Shown: positions 1 through 11,499, counted from the first letter of the stretch. The stretch is DNA of 64,000 bases from Petaurus breviceps papuanus (GCA_028583685.1 JAMXIF010001210.1:12916316-12980315), one strand, 5' to 3'. Numbers and translations: made by a program. Notes: generated by a model from the sequence alone, not told the origin.

Positions 1-2085
1 CTACATACAGGTAACATATACATATACCTCAAAGCCATTGTATTCTAAGTTTGAGGTCATGCTTCCTCTCACCGTTATGTGTATTTGTGGGATAGTGTAC
101 TCCAGGTTTGTGGGGGAAGTATTTTGTAACCATTCTTCTGTATAAGCTATTTGAGAACATGCCTTTGCTAACTATGTCCGTAACCCCAGTCCTCAAACCC
201 GCTGGTATGGAGCTTTCGCTTTGTTGGTGCCCTGCCCCTGCCTCTGTGTCCTACCCAGGAATGGGAAGAGTTGGGGAGAGCCCCAGAGTGCCAGTCTCTT
301 GAGTCACTTCATTTTTCTTCAGGTCTTCATCAAATTCTCTTTAAGCTTTGAATCCCTCTGGGCTCTGGAATTGTTTAAGGAACTCTTGGCTTGCAGCTTT
401 GAGAGAGAAGACGGAAGATGCTAACCCACTTCAGGTTGCTGGAGGAAAAGACTCTGGGAAGAAGCAAACATGAGAGTATCTGTCTCCATTGTATCCTTGT
501 CCCCAGCTTGCTACACTATCAGGGAACTTCCTCTTGGATGATATCTAGGCATTTCTCTCTTGGCTGAACTAAATTACCTCATCCCAATGGGATAATGCCT
601 TCAATCTTTATTGTCTGATATATATTTGTATATATATTTTCTCTGACTTCTATTTTGCTACTGATTTGGATAAATAGGTTCCTTGGCTACACTCTGTGTT
701 CACTGTGCAATTGATATTTTGGGGGAAGGCAATCAAGCTTTGGATATAAAGCTTGGGGTTCTTCCCCCCATTTAATTAGATAATAATCAGAAGTTAAATT
801 GAACCTGAAAATCTCATCTCCTAGACTAATAATATTTAAGGGAGAAGACAGATATAATTCTAGCCCAATAACCCTCCCTCTGTAATCTCTGAGGAGAACA
901 GGTTGGCCTCTGGCCCCAACCTCCTGCTTTCTCTCTTGGAAGGAATTAAGTTCTCCCTTGGAGAAAGGTAGGGGGAGAAGAGGCTAGAGATGTCTATTCT
1001 GCTTCCCTTATATCCCCATGTTACATGTGGTGGGACATTCTTTGCTCAAGCCTTATGACATATCTAAATGTACTTACTAGATTATTGTTAGTGGGAATTA
1101 CACCAATGGAGGTTTGTAAAATACATGGTTTTAGGCACGTAGACCCACATGCTTCTCCCTAGAACCTGAGATACCAGCCATCCTCTGGGGACCCACATTT
1201 CAATCACAAGTATAAATTGGAGGAGTAGCCCAGAAGGGGTGCTATGCATTTATGAATACTATGTTTTTGTCTTTAAGGGTTATTATTAAGAATTTTATTA
1301 TCAATTTAAAGGAATCACTTTTGTTAAATTTAAATATCTATATTTAATAGAAATTTCCTCAAAGTGTCCATGTTCTTACAAATGCTTATAAGATACCCAT
1401 CTTGACTAAAGTCATTTCTCTTTATTGAGTAAGGTTCAGCCTACCATAGCATCCTATTAGTCACTTGCTTAAAAGGTCCTGAGAGCTGCTGGTTAGGAAG
1501 AGGGAGTCAGTCAGCTGTGCCCCAGAATCTCTTCCTGGAACAATGTTATTAGTACATCTGTTTGACCTTTCTACTGTCCTCTACTTCCCTTACTTAAAGA
1601 TACCACTGTGAAATCAAAGGAGCTGCATCTCTGATCATACTCCCTCATTTTCCAGCTGACTGTCAGCTGTTCAGCTAAGCTCAGAAATGATGCCAAAGAA
1701 AGTAAAAGACCTCAATGTCACGATTGGGCAAGTTCAGTCCAAGCAACTTGAGGTGGTAGGCAGAAGCATGATGTGTTTGGGGATTTGGGGGCTGAAATTA
1801 TTTGAGTAATTGCTTTAAACTCTCTTTGGAATGTTCATAGGCCTTACTAATAAGCAGAATGTATGGTATCATTTCAGTAATCCTGGAGAACAATTCTTGC
1901 CCTCAAATATCACCTCCTCCAACCTTTTATACTCCCTGCAAAGCTACCAATAGAGATTAAATTTTTTATTATAAGGAACTGCCTCAACTAGACTCTGTTT
2001 ATAAGATGGAAATACACATGGAAGCATGAACACATTAAGGTGTTGTAAGTCATTCACAGCTTACTCTGAATTAGTTCAAAAGACT
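1..2085. other. No recognised gene or repeat
   Basis: This stretch has ordinary mixed composition with an AT-rich patch near 600-660 and another near 1250-1350. The open frames here are short and lack recognisable domains. I see no SINE head, LINE tail or terminal repeat. It may be single-copy sequence or repeats too old to read by eye. Confidence 0.5.
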
Positions 2086-2089
2086 TAAG

Positions 2090-2475
2090 AGACAGAATTG
2101 GTCTTAGAGATCATCTAGACCAGGGGTGGGGAACCTGTAGCCTTGAGACCACATGTGGGCCTCTAGGTCCTCAATTGTGACCCTTTGACTGATTCCACAC
2201 TTCATAGAACAAATCCCCTTCATAAAAGGATTTGTTCTGTAAAACTTGAACTCAGTCAAAAGGTCCCACCCAAGGACCTAGAAGGCCACATGTGGCCTGG
2301 AAGCTGCAGGTTCCCCACCCTTGGTCTAGACAAACTCTCTTATTTTACAGAAGAGAAAATGAAAACCAAAGGGAAGTGACTCGCCCATAGCCACAAGATT
2401 GGCAAATCACAGAGTCAGGGACCTGATCCCACCTCTTCTGATTCCAAATCCAGCTCTTTTTGCACAATCCTACCG
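2090..2475 (-). repeat. MIR-like CORE-SINE, split by a hAT MITE
   Basis: Read on the minus strand, this shows the old tRNA-SINE layout. The plus strand carries the usual antisense order: 'ggtcttagagatcatctag', 'ttattttacagaag', 'aagtgact' and 'acaagattggcaaatcac'. The hAT MITE at 2121-2323 interrupts it at the phrase that normally reads 'catctagaccaaactct', so the SINE was present before the MITE arrived. Confidence 0.65.
2121..2323. mobile_element. hAT-type MITE, 203 bp, 8-bp TSD
   Basis: The element begins CAGGGGTGGGGAACCTG and ends with its inverse, CAGGTTCCCCACCCTTG. The two arms stay complementary far inward, around a centre with AAAGGATTTGTTCTG and its inverse, so the whole copy could fold as a hairpin. 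The flanks are atctagac and gtctagac, 8 bp with one mismatch. An 8-bp TSD and CAG-type ends fit the hAT superfamily. It has no coding capacity and would need a transposase supplied in trans. A sister copy lies at 60972-61175. Confidence 0.85.
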
Positions 2476-2609
2476 CCTCCATTTTGTCATCTTTGCTGCC
2501 TCTCTGACAGCCTGCTGGGATCAGGGCACTAGAGGAGTGGGAGTTTTGACAGGAAGGAACAAATTAATTTTGGAGTAGAAACTCTTGCCAAGAAAGTCCA
2601 GGCATAGAT

Positions 2610-2870
2610 AATAATGATAATAACTTGCATTTCCCTAGGGCTTTAAGGTTTGCTCAGTGCTTTCTATGTGCTTATCTTATCTGATTCTTCTAACCCTGTG
2701 AGGCAGCTGCTATCATTATTCTTAGAAATGAGGGAATGGGAGAGAAGAGGTTAAATGACTTATCCAGTTATGCAACTAGTTAGTTTCTGAGACAGGATTT
2801 GAACTTGGGTCTTCCGGACTCCAAGTCCAGTGCCATATCCACTAATTATTTAACGAGTTTTCTTTGCTAC
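2610..2870 (-). repeat. MIR-like CORE-SINE
   Basis: On the plus strand the antisense order is visible: 'cttgcatttccctagggcttta', 'gttaaatgact', 'caggatttgaacttgggtct' and 'ccagtgccatatccact'. This is the full antisense layout of an old CORE-SINE (MIR/THER1-like). No TSD is readable, as expected at this age. Confidence 0.75.
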
Positions 2871-3009
2871 AGTGTGTTTGCAGGCACCATAAATAAGTTC
2901 TTTGGGTAGTTAGGATGGGAAAGGAGAATTGTGGGGAAGGAAAGTGATGCTGCAGAAACAGGTAACAAAACAAACAAGATTTTTTACAATTTTCCCAGGG
3001 GCTTTTTAT

Positions 3010-3165
3010 GTACTTAATAGTTATGTAAAGTTGGACAAATCACTTAACCTCCCTGAAACTCAGTTTCCTCATCTGTAAAATGGGGAGAGTGAATTGAGAG
3101 AAGGACTTTGCTGAACTAGATGATCTTTAAGATCTTGTCCAGTTGTAACACTATATGGATTGATT
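3010..3165 (+). repeat. MIR/CORE-SINE fragment
   Basis: The plus strand contains 'aaatcacttaacctccctg', 'cagtttcctcatctgtaaa' and 'gaactagatgatctttaa', which are the second half of a tRNA-derived CORE-SINE. The head is missing or too diverged to read. Confidence 0.65.
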
Positions 3166-3198
3166 ATCCTTATTCCAAATTTTTGCTAAATAATATTT

Positions 3199-3364
3199 CT
3201 TTTTCTTCTTTTGGAGGGGGAAGGCAGGGCAATTGGGATTAAGTGACTTGCCCAAGGTCACATGGCTAGTAATAGTAAGTGTTAAGTGTCTGAGGCTGGA
3301 TTTGAACTCAGGTCCTCCTGACTCTAGGGCCAGTGTTCTATTCACTGCGCCACCTAGCCACCCC
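3199..3364 (-). repeat. tRNA-derived SINE, subfamily A
   Basis: In antisense it reads from a T-rich tail through 'gcaattgggattaagtgac', 'ggatttgaactcaggtcct' and the head 'ccacctagccacccc'. Subfamily A is my label for copies with 'ACTTAACACTTACTAGC' in the body and a 'CAATTGCCCTGCCTTCCCC' tail. The flanks aataatat and aacaatat may be an imperfect TSD. The head matches tRNA-derived marsupial CORE-SINEs. Confidence 0.85.
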
Positions 3365-3929
3365 AACAATATGTTTTGACAAAAGAATGATCAAGGTTTT
3401 ACTTCCATTACATTGAGAATAATAGCAATGTTTGATAGTACTTACCTCTGCAACAACCATTCTCAAAAATAAATCAGAATAAATTTTTTTAAAAAAGATT
3501 AGGAGATGAACATTTGAAAGCCGTGCAGATGGAGTCCTACAGATATTCACAAAGACTCATGAAGCTCTTAGAATCAAAACCCACTCTCAGATTTCTAGTC
3601 ATCCTAAGTAGCTAAATTAAGTTGTTTACATTCATTTTCAAAGAGTAAATCTTTTTAGCTGGCTTGCAAATTTTTTATTCTTCCACTTATCATGTTATAT
3701 TTTGTTATTTATTTAGAACTAGGCATTTTTAATTAAACATATATCAAAACAGGCATTACATTTTTTTCTCTTACCTACATATAAGCAGAATTTTTAAAAA
3801 AATGCTCTTTAAGACAAATACTTAAAAAGAGCTATCTAGAATGTTAACATAAAATTGTATGTTATACTACCCTTTACTTTTTTAAGCTTGGTATCAGTCT
3901 CAATTTCAATTTGTTATACAGACATTTAA

Positions 3930-5787
3930 AAAAATACTTATTTCTTTTTAGTTTCAACATTCATTTCCACAAGATTTTGAGTTACAATTTTTCTCCCTGT
4001 CTTTCCCCTACCCCCACCTCCACCCCAAAATAGCAAGCCTACTGGATACCTCTTCCCCCAATCTGTTCTTATATCCTCCCCCATTACCCCCTAACTTTCT
4101 AGTAGGGCAAGATGGATTTCTCTACCCCAGTGCCTGTATATCTTACTTTCCAGTTGCATGTAAAAAACAAATTAAAAAAAAACATTTCTTTTTAAAACTT
4201 TGAGTTCCAGATTTTTTCCCTTCTTTCCTCCTCACCCATACCCGCTGGGAAGATAAGCAATTCATTATAGGCTGTACATGTGTAGTTAACCCAAATCATT
4301 TCCATAGTAGTTATATTGTGAAATACTAACTATATTTCCCTCCATCCTATCCCGCCCCCTACTTATTCTATTTTCTCCTTTGACCCTATCCCTTTTCAAA
4401 AATGTTTGCTTCTAACTACCCTCTCCCCCAACTATCCCTTTTCAAAAATGTTTGCTTCTAACTACCCTCTCCCCCAACCTGCCCTCCCTTCTATCATTCC
4501 CCCTCTTATTCCCTACTCCCCTATTTTCCTGTAGGGTAAGATACCCAATTGAGTGTGTATGTTATTCCCTCCTTAAGACAAATTCAATGAGAATAAAATT
4601 GTCCCATTCCCTTTCACCTTCCTGCTCTTCCCCTCCATTGTAACAGTTTTCTTTTGCCTCTTTTATATGAGATAATTTACCCTAATCTATCTCTCCCTTT
4701 CTCCTCCCAATAAATTCCTCTCTCACCTCTTAATTTTATTTTTTAGATATCATCCTTTCATATTCAACTTATCCTGTGCCCTCTATGTATACATGAACAT
4801 ACATATACCTACACTCACATATATATTTATATACACATACACCCTCCTATACATACATATATATGTATGTATACATATATACATATATATTCCCTTCAAC
4901 TATCCTCATACTGAGAAAAGTCTTATGAGTTACAATTATAATTTTTCCATGTAGAAATGTCAATAGTTCAACTTTAATAAGTTCCTTATGATTTCTTTTT
5001 CCTGTTTACCTTCTCATGTTTTTCTTGCTTCTTGTATTTGAAAGTCAAATTTTCTGTTCAGCTCTGGTTTTTTCATCAACAATGCTTGAAAATCCTCTAT
5101 TTCATTGAATAACCATATTTTCTCCTGTAGCAAGCATTATACTCAATTTTGCTAGGTAGGTGATTCTTGGTTTTAATTCTAGCTTCTTTGACCTCTGGAA
5201 TATCATATTCCAAGCCCTTCAATCCATTAATGTAGAAGCTTCTAGGTCTTGTGTTATCCTGATTGTGTTTCCACAATACTCAAATTGTTTCTTTCTGACT
5301 GTTTGCAGTATTTTCTCCTTGACCTGGGAACTCGGAATTTGGCTATGATATTCCTAGGAGTTTTTTTTTTTTTAAAAGCAATCAGGGTTAAGTAACTTGC
5401 TCAAGGTTACACAGCTAGTTATTTCTGGGTGTGGTGCTGAGTGTCTGAGCCTGAGATTTGATCTCCAGGTCATCCTGACACTGGAGCCAGTGCTCTTACT
5501 CGCTGAGCCACCTGGCCGCCCCCTAGGAGTTTTTTTTTTGGAATCTTTTCTAAGAGATGATCAGTGAATTCTTTCAATTTCTATTTTGCCCTCTGGTTCT
5601 AGAATAGCAGGGCAATTTTGCTTGATAATTTCTTGAAAAATGGTGTCTAGGCTCTTTTTTTGATCATGGCTTTCAGGTAGTCCAATAATTTTTAAATTAT
5701 CTCCCCTGGATCTATTTTCCAGGTCAGTGGTTTTTCCAATGAGATATTTCACATTGCCTTCTATTTTTTCATTTGTTTGAATCTGTT
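3930..5787 (-). mobile_element. 5'-truncated half-L1 (HAL1-like), minus strand
   Basis: The right part encodes L1 ORF1 on the minus strand. Residues of the RRM region are readable at 5561-5752 (KTTDLENRSR, DNLKIIGLPES). The sequence then runs through the ORF1 C-terminal domain (about 5050-5350) straight into a pyrimidine-rich (plus strand) 3' UTR. There is no ORF2 between. The same join is present in the full-length copy at 29806-33131, so lack of ORF2 is a family trait. A SINE sits at 5361-5521. The 3' UTR contains a tandem 46-bp duplication at 4386-4477. The outermost 3930-4160 may belong to another L1 3' end. Confidence 0.7.
5361..5521 (-). repeat. tRNA-derived SINE, subfamily C, in HAL1 ORF1
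   Basis: Subfamily C is defined here by 'GGCTCAGCGAGTAAGAGC', 'AGCACCACACCCAGAAAT' and 'TTGAGCAAGTTACTTAACC'. This antisense copy is flanked by cctaggagttttttttt on both sides (5353 and 5522). The TSD lies in the HAL1 ORF1 region, so the SINE is younger than that HAL1 copy. Confidence 0.9.
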
Positions 5788-6039
5788 TTACAATATACAG
5801 ACATTTTTATTAGTTGACATTGAAAGATAAAATAAACATAACATGGAACTTGGGGCAAACCAGGATGTATTTTTCTCTAGGGGCTCAAGCAATATTATAG
5901 GTTTTGGAAAAAATGTGGGAAGAGGAGGCTGTTTCCTCTCTCACTTTCCACCCACTTTCTCTCTCACTTTTCCATGTCACTGGCTCTTGATCACTATCAG
6001 ATTTTTCATCCTGCAATAGTTTTAGTTGGTTATTATATA

Positions 6040-6235
6040 ATTTCTGGCTGGCCTGCTAGATTTGGAGTCAGAGGGCATAAATTCAAAGCCTGGGGCTACC
6101 ACTCACACTTGTGTAGTCTTGGCTAAGTAATTTTAGCTCTTTGGGCCTTGGTTTCCTTATCTGGAAAAGGAAGAATTTAGATTAGATGACCTCTAACACC
6201 CCTTTCGGCTCTAAAATTCTGGCTCTATGATGTTG
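6040..6235 (+). repeat. MIR-like CORE-SINE
   Basis: Plus-strand sequence contains 'tggagtcagagggcataaat', 'taagtaattttagctctttg', 'tttccttatctggaaaa' and 'gatgacctctaacacccct'. This is a nearly full-length, diverged CORE-SINE. Confidence 0.7.
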
Positions 6236-6714
6236 TGATGCAGAAGGACCTTTTAACCAATGACAGGAGATTCAGACACACTGAAGGTCCCTGGACCTAT
6301 CTTCCCCTTTTCTTTTTTCCATTAGAGAAGGCCTGACAGGCTAGTGCCTGTTGCTGCTATAGAGTTAATGTTAGGACATCATTAGACTGCAGTTTAGCAT
6401 CAGGTCTCCCTTGTCACCTCATAAGTCATCATTGCTTGGAGGTACATCCAGTTGAAACTTAGACATACTCAGGTAAAAAGGTGTCCCCTAAATATTCTTA
6501 ATTTTCATAATTTCTACTTTGTTATCTAGTTGGAGATTTTTTGATTTGTTATTGTTCAAGGTTTTTTTTTTAATTCATGCTCACTTTCATTTATTTTTTT
6601 TTTCTATTTTTATAAACTTTTCCATAAGAACTACCATAGTTGAACAGCATAAGTTTTGGTATGTTGTTTCATTTTTGTAATTTTTTTTAATGAAATTTTT
6701 TTGAGTTTTCTCTT

Positions 6715-7960
6715 TTTGTGTGAACATTTTCATATTTTATTTTTAGAAATTACATGTGAAAACAATTTTTAACTCTCATTTAAAAAAATTGAGCTTCAAA
6801 TTCTCTCCCTCCCTCCCCTTCCTTGAGATGGTAAGCAATTAGGTAAAGATTATATATGTGCAGTCATGCAAAACATATAAGCCATGTTGCAAAAGAAAAC
6901 ACAGATTAAAAAAACCACAAGAAAATTAAAGAAAATAAAAAAGTATGCTTTGATCTGCATTCAGATTACACCGGTTCTTTGGGGATGAATAGAATTTTTC
7001 ATCACAAGTCCTTTAGAATTGTCTTAGATCATTTTTATTACTGGCAATAACTAAATCATTCACAGTTGTTCATTGAACAATATTGCTGTTACTTTGTACA
7101 ATGTTTTCCTAGTTCTGCTCACTTCACTTTGCATCAATTCATGTCAGCCTTTCCAGTTTTTTTCTGAAATCTGTTTGGTCATCATTTCTTATAGAATAAT
7201 AGTATTTCATAACATTCATATACCACGACTTGTTCAGTCAGTCTCCAGTTGATGGGCATCCCTTGAATTTCCAATTCTTTGCCACCACAAAAAGAGCTGC
7301 TATAAATTTGCTTGTACATGTGGGTCCTTTTCCCATTTTTATGCTTTCTTTGGAATACAGATCAAAGGGTTTGCACATTTTTATAGCCCTTTGGTCATAG
7401 TTCCAAATTGCTCTTCAATATAGTTGGATTAGTTCACAACTCCCCCAACAATACATTAGTGTTCTAATTTCCCCACATCTTCTCCAACATTTATAATTTT
7501 CCTTTTTTTGTCATATTGGTCAATCTGATAGGTGTGAGGTGGTACTTCAAAGTTGTCTTGATTTGCATTTCTCTAATTAATAGTGATTAGAACATTTTTT
7601 ATATGACTATAGAGAACTTTAATTTCTTTGTCAGAAAACTGCTTGTTCATATCCTTTGACCATTTATCAGTTGTAGTCAGAGGACATAAAACTTGTAGTC
7701 TTATAAATTTGACTCAGTTCTCTATGCATTTTAGAAATGAGGCCTTTATCAGAGATACTAGCTGTAAAAATTATTTCCCAGATTTCTGCTTTCCTTCTAA
7801 TCTTGTTTGCATTGGCTTTGTTTATGCAAACCCTTTTAAATTTATAATGTAATCAAAATGATCAGTTTTGCATTTTACAATGTCTCTATCTCTTGTTTGG
7901 TTATAAATTTTTCCTTTCTCCATTTATCTGAGAAGAAAACTGTTCCTTGCTGTCCTAATT
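6715..7960 (-). mobile_element. L1 3' end (ORF2 C-terminus and 3' UTR), 5'-truncated
   Basis: On the plus strand this reads as antisense L1. It runs from the 3' UTR at about 6750, through the complement of the conserved ORF2 C-terminus near 7190-7330 ('accacaaaaagagctgct'), to ORF2 sequence near 7700-7950 ('aatgaggcctttatcagaga'). The frame is broken in many places. No 5' half is present. Confidence 0.8.
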
Positions 7961-8206
7961 CTGCTTGTCATTTCTTATAGCAAAATAGTATTCCATCACA
8001 ATCATATGCCACAACTTGTTCAGCCATTCCCCAGTCGATGGACATTCCCCTTAATTTCCAATTTTTGGCCACTACAAAAAGAGCTGCTATAAATATTTTT
8101 GTGCAAATTGGTCCTTTTCCTTTTTCTTTTATTTCTGTGGCATGTAGACCTAGTAGGGGTACTGCTGGGTCAAGGAATATTTACAGTTTTATAGCCCTTT
8201 GGGTTA
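7960..8206 (-). mobile_element. Second L1 3' fragment
   Basis: The plus strand repeats the ORF2 C-terminal complement ('agcaaaatagtattccatca', 'actacaaaaagagctgct', 'gggtactgctgggtcaagg') already seen about 800 bp to the left. It is therefore a separate L1 insertion or a rearranged piece, not a continuation. It stops where a headless SINE starts. Confidence 0.75.
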
Positions 8207-8341
8207 TATAGAGCACTGGCCCTGGAGTCAGGAGGACCTGAATTCAAATGTGGCCTCAGACACTTGACACTTAACTAGCAGTGCAACCTTAGGTAAGTCA
8301 CTTAATCCTAATTGCTTTGTCTTCCCCCCTCCAAAAAAAAT
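8207..8341 (+). repeat. tRNA-derived SINE, subfamily A, 5'-truncated
   Basis: It starts inside the head at 'agagcactggccctggagtc', continues 'tggcctcagacacttgac' and ends 'ccccctccaaaaaaaataag'. The first 15-20 bases of the head are missing. Confidence 0.85.
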
Positions 8342-8649
8342 AAGAGTACATACATTCTACTTTCATTTATCTTCCCTAATAGAGGAGCGAGTCTTTGGAA
8401 CAAATTTTTTCAGGTGGCTAAATTTCTTCTGTTGCTTTTCTTTGAGTGGTCTTCTCTGCTACTTTTATCACAGTAACTCTCCTTTTTGTCCAGCATATAA
8501 CATCATTACCGAATGGTGGTGATGGTTTTGGGAAAAGCTGTTTGGGGAGTTATAAGTAGTGGGACCTCAAGAATAGGCAGTGTATTGAAGAGGAGAAAGG
8601 CTCTGCATCATGGGATATAGAATAGACTAGTAGGATCCCAGGGCTTGCT

Positions 8650-8985
8650 GATTCACCCAGCATTTGTTAAGCACCTACTATGTGCCAAGTATTGTGTTTA
8701 GCACTGGGAATATAAAGAAAAACCAAAAGCAGTCTCTTTACTCAGGGAACTTACATTCTAATATGGGAGATAACATGTAAATAATAAAGTAGGTACAAGA
8801 TACATACAGAATAGGGGGAAGGTTCTTAGTGGAGGGATGCGCGTTGGCACCTGGAAGATAAGGAAAAGCCTTCTGTGTAAGGGGAATTCTAATCTGAACA
8901 TTTAAGAAAGCCAGTGGAGCGCCATGGAAGAGGTGAGGAGGGAGAGTACACCCCTGCAAAGACACAGACTCAGGATTGGAGTCTT
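8650..8985 (+). repeat. Unclassified ancient interspersed repeat, part 1
   Basis: The sequence 'gcatttgttaagcacctac', 'ttacattctaatatggga' and 'aagaaagccagtggagcg' belongs to a long repeat. Pieces recur at 9540-9960, 10720-10910, 11640-12070, 27000-27130, 50600-50955, 60180-60480 and 60880-61570. I do not recognise a coding domain. I leave its class open. Confidence 0.5.
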
Positions 8986-9019
8986 GTGTATGAATAAGTA
9001 GGTTAGCCTAGTTGAATCG

Positions 9020-9535
9020 TTTGTTTTTGAAGAGGACCAATGATATTATGGTGAATGATGGGTGATGTCTTGACTTGTGCTTGAATAGAATTTAAATGAG
9101 GCAGAATTGCATAAAGTCATCAGCCTCACTTTTTCTTCCAGAGACATTGTCAAGATAAAAGTCAAGACTGGCAACGGCTTGGGATGCAGTGAATAACCTT
9201 GGTGTTTTTGGTTGACTGACCTAGCTCTAAGCACTCCACAATGCTGTTGTAACAAATTGTTCTCATCCACCCATTCCACTGGAGGAAGTCTTCACATGCT
9301 TGGGGTAGATACCTTCCTAACTCACAGACTGGTTTGAGGCTTGCCAGTTATCCTTGTTTAGCCCCTTTGCCAAGATGGTTTGCCAGAGTGTGGTGGCTGC
9401 ACATGCTACAGCTTCTTGGAGCTACAGGTGAGAGTTGTATGGCAGGTGAACACCAAAGAAGGATGAGAAGCCCTGAAAAGTTCTCAGCAAGTCCTCACGT
9501 TAGAGGTGCTAGTCCACCCTGAACAACCCATATAC
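9020..9535 (-). mobile_element. LINE-derived non-autonomous element (5' UTR joined to 3' tail)
   Basis: This matches the 5' leader of the LINE at 28110-35605 (compare 35088-35600: 'acaaattgttctcatc', 'acatgctacagctt', 'caggtgagag'). On the minus strand it ends in the LINE and SINE tail 'ggtcctcttcaaaaacaaac'. The coding body is absent. It therefore looks like a deletion derivative that kept both LINE ends. It interrupts the unclassified ancient repeat. Confidence 0.6.
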
Positions 9536-9539
9536 CGTA

Positions 9540-9960
9540 GCTAAATGGTAGAGTGTATGAAAGAGAGCAAAATATAAGAAGAATGGAAAGGTAGGAAGGA
9601 CCGAGTTTGTGAAAGGGCTTTAAATGCCAAACATTTGATGTGATATTTGATCATATAAGTAATAGGGAGCCACTGGAGTTTATTAAGTACATGGGGTGAC
9701 AGGTCCAATTCAGTGATTTAGGAAAATCACTTAGCTGTTGAGTGGTGGATGGGTTAGAATGGGAAGAGGGCTGAAGGCTCTTGAAATACTGTAATATACG
9801 TGAGAGGCAATGAGAGAGTAAACTGGGAAGATTCAACAAAAGATTGGATATGTGGGATGAAAGAGAAGACTAAAACATCACACTGAGTCTGGAAATTTGG
9901 ATGACTAGGAGGATGGATGGTGCCTTTGACAAGCAGAAGTTGTGTTTTTTTCTTTCTTTT
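9540..9960 (+). repeat. Unclassified ancient repeat, part 2
   Basis: Contains 'gtgaaagggctttaaatgcc', 'aatagggagccactggagtt' and 'gattggatatgtgggatga', in the same order as the copy at 60880-61570. It continues the family begun at 8650, on the other side of the LINE-derived insertion. Confidence 0.5.
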
Positions 9961-10003
9961 ATTATTATTATCTTAATTAAAAATCTAAGATAATTTACTT
10001 TTT

Positions 10004-10169
10004 TTTTTTTTTTGCTTTTTGGAGGGCAATTGGGGTTAAGTAACTTGCCCAAGGTTATGCAGCTAGTTTTTTTTGTGTGTGGGTGTTAAGGGTCTGAGGT
10101 CAGAACCGAACTTGGGTCCTCCTGATTCCGGGGCCAGCGCTTTACTCACTGCATCACCTAGCTGCCCCT
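10004..10169 (-). repeat. tRNA-derived SINE, subfamily B, with 14-15-bp TSD
   Basis: Antisense copy with a long T tract, 'ggcaattggggttaagtaac' and the head complement 'cacctagctgcccc'. Subfamily B is marked by 'AACACCCACACAAAAAACTAGC'. The TSD gataatttactttt flanks it at 9989 and 10170. The exact TSD points to a comparatively young insertion made by L1-type machinery. Confidence 0.9.
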
Positions 10170-10519
10170 GATAATTTACTTTTTGTGGTGAGCAGTTTTC
10201 ATTTTGACTTTTTGAAATATACCTTTGAAAATTGACTAGGCTCTTAAACCCAATCACTCTGGCTTTCATTGACTGGTAAATATTATCCCTAATTCAAGTC
10301 TCCAGTGGCTTACCGTTTAGGTTTGGATTGCTTAGAATGAGTGTAAAAAGCAATTGTTTTCTGTTTTGGTCGGAAACTATTATGGTCTTCTCCTCCCAGA
10401 TTGTTATCTTTGTAAGGGTAAATGGGGTCATTTTTTGTCTCAACTCTTAACTATCCCTTAGTCATTGAATGGGTGTGGTCTCAGAAAAACTGAGACCTGG
10501 GAAATACCTTCATTTAGAA

Positions 10520-10705
10520 AGACATAAGTCCCTCACTGCATCCTGGGGCATTGCTAGTTATCTTAACTTCTGTGACTCTGGAGGAGAGAGTGAGGCTGAA
10601 GACTGTGTAACTCTGCCTCACTTAAATCCAGTTCATGGGCAAGTAAAAACATCATCCTCTTGATGTCATTAGTTTTCTTCAAGAATGAAGGACCAACAAC
10701 GAGAA
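10520..10705 (+). repeat. LINE-tail SINE (short derivative of the 28-35 kb LINE)
   Basis: Runs 'cactgcatcctggggcat', 'tgactctggaggagagag', 'ctcacttaaatccagttcat' and ends 'ttcttcaagaatgaagg' then 'accaacaac'. The body matches, inverted, a piece of the LINE 5' leader near 35130-35260, and the end matches the LINE 3' tail near 57465-57490. Other copies: 49670-49785, 52745-52975, 53516-53745. Confidence 0.7.
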
Positions 10706-10719
10706 ATTTGGAAGAGAAA

Positions 10720-10910
10720 ATTTTTGGGAAAGTTAATGAGTTTTGTTTTGTATATGTGTTCAGTAAATCTATTGGACATCTAGTTTAAGCTATCTCCAAG
10801 GTAGTTAGTGATGTGGGACTATACCTCAAGAGATAGATAAGGAATGGATATGTAGATCTAGGAATCATCTGCATAGAGATGATGGATCTGATGATGTTGT
10901 GGTCTAGGGG
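10720..10910 (+). repeat. Unclassified ancient repeat, part 3
   Basis: Contains 'ttaatgagttttgttttg', 'ctattggacatctagttt' and 'tctaggaatcatctgcatag'. The same phrases occur in order within this family's distal part, compare 61520-61570 ('gataatgagttctgtttc', 'acatgttgagtt'). Confidence 0.45.
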
Positions 10911-11499
10911 TGCTGGGAACCCTGAAATTCAAGGGCAAAGGCACGGGTCCTGCCTTGAAAGAATTTGACTCAAGCTTTCTTTCATTCACTGGCTGGAGTG
11001 GGCAAGATTCCTAGTCAGTCTGTGCTATTGACTCGATTTTAAGAATCTGAGCAATTTGGTAGACAGACTGATGTTTTACAGCTTGGGGGTGACTGGGAGG
11101 TAACAGAGAAAGGGTCTAGGTGCAATCTAGGAATGGTGGTCTAAGGTGGGGCCAGGTGCAGACCAGGGCCACAAAGAAAGGGAAATTGAAAGGATTGTTA
11201 ACTGGGAAGGGCAGGGTGCCCCAGGGGACATCTGGGACCTGGACTCTGTGTGAAAGTCCAGGGCCTTTTAAGTGTCCATCATTAGTGCCACATCACTGAG
11301 ATTAGGAGATTGAAAGAGAGTTGCATGAAACTCCTACGAGCAAAGTAGGTGGAAAAAATACTACGGATATGGGGTGATTATTGAATTAATTGTAGAACTT
11401 GATTCATAAAATTATAAAAAAATTTTTCTTTTGTGGGGAGTGTCATTCAGACCTGTGAATTCATTAGTATGGTAATCAGCAACTCATCTACTAACTATA

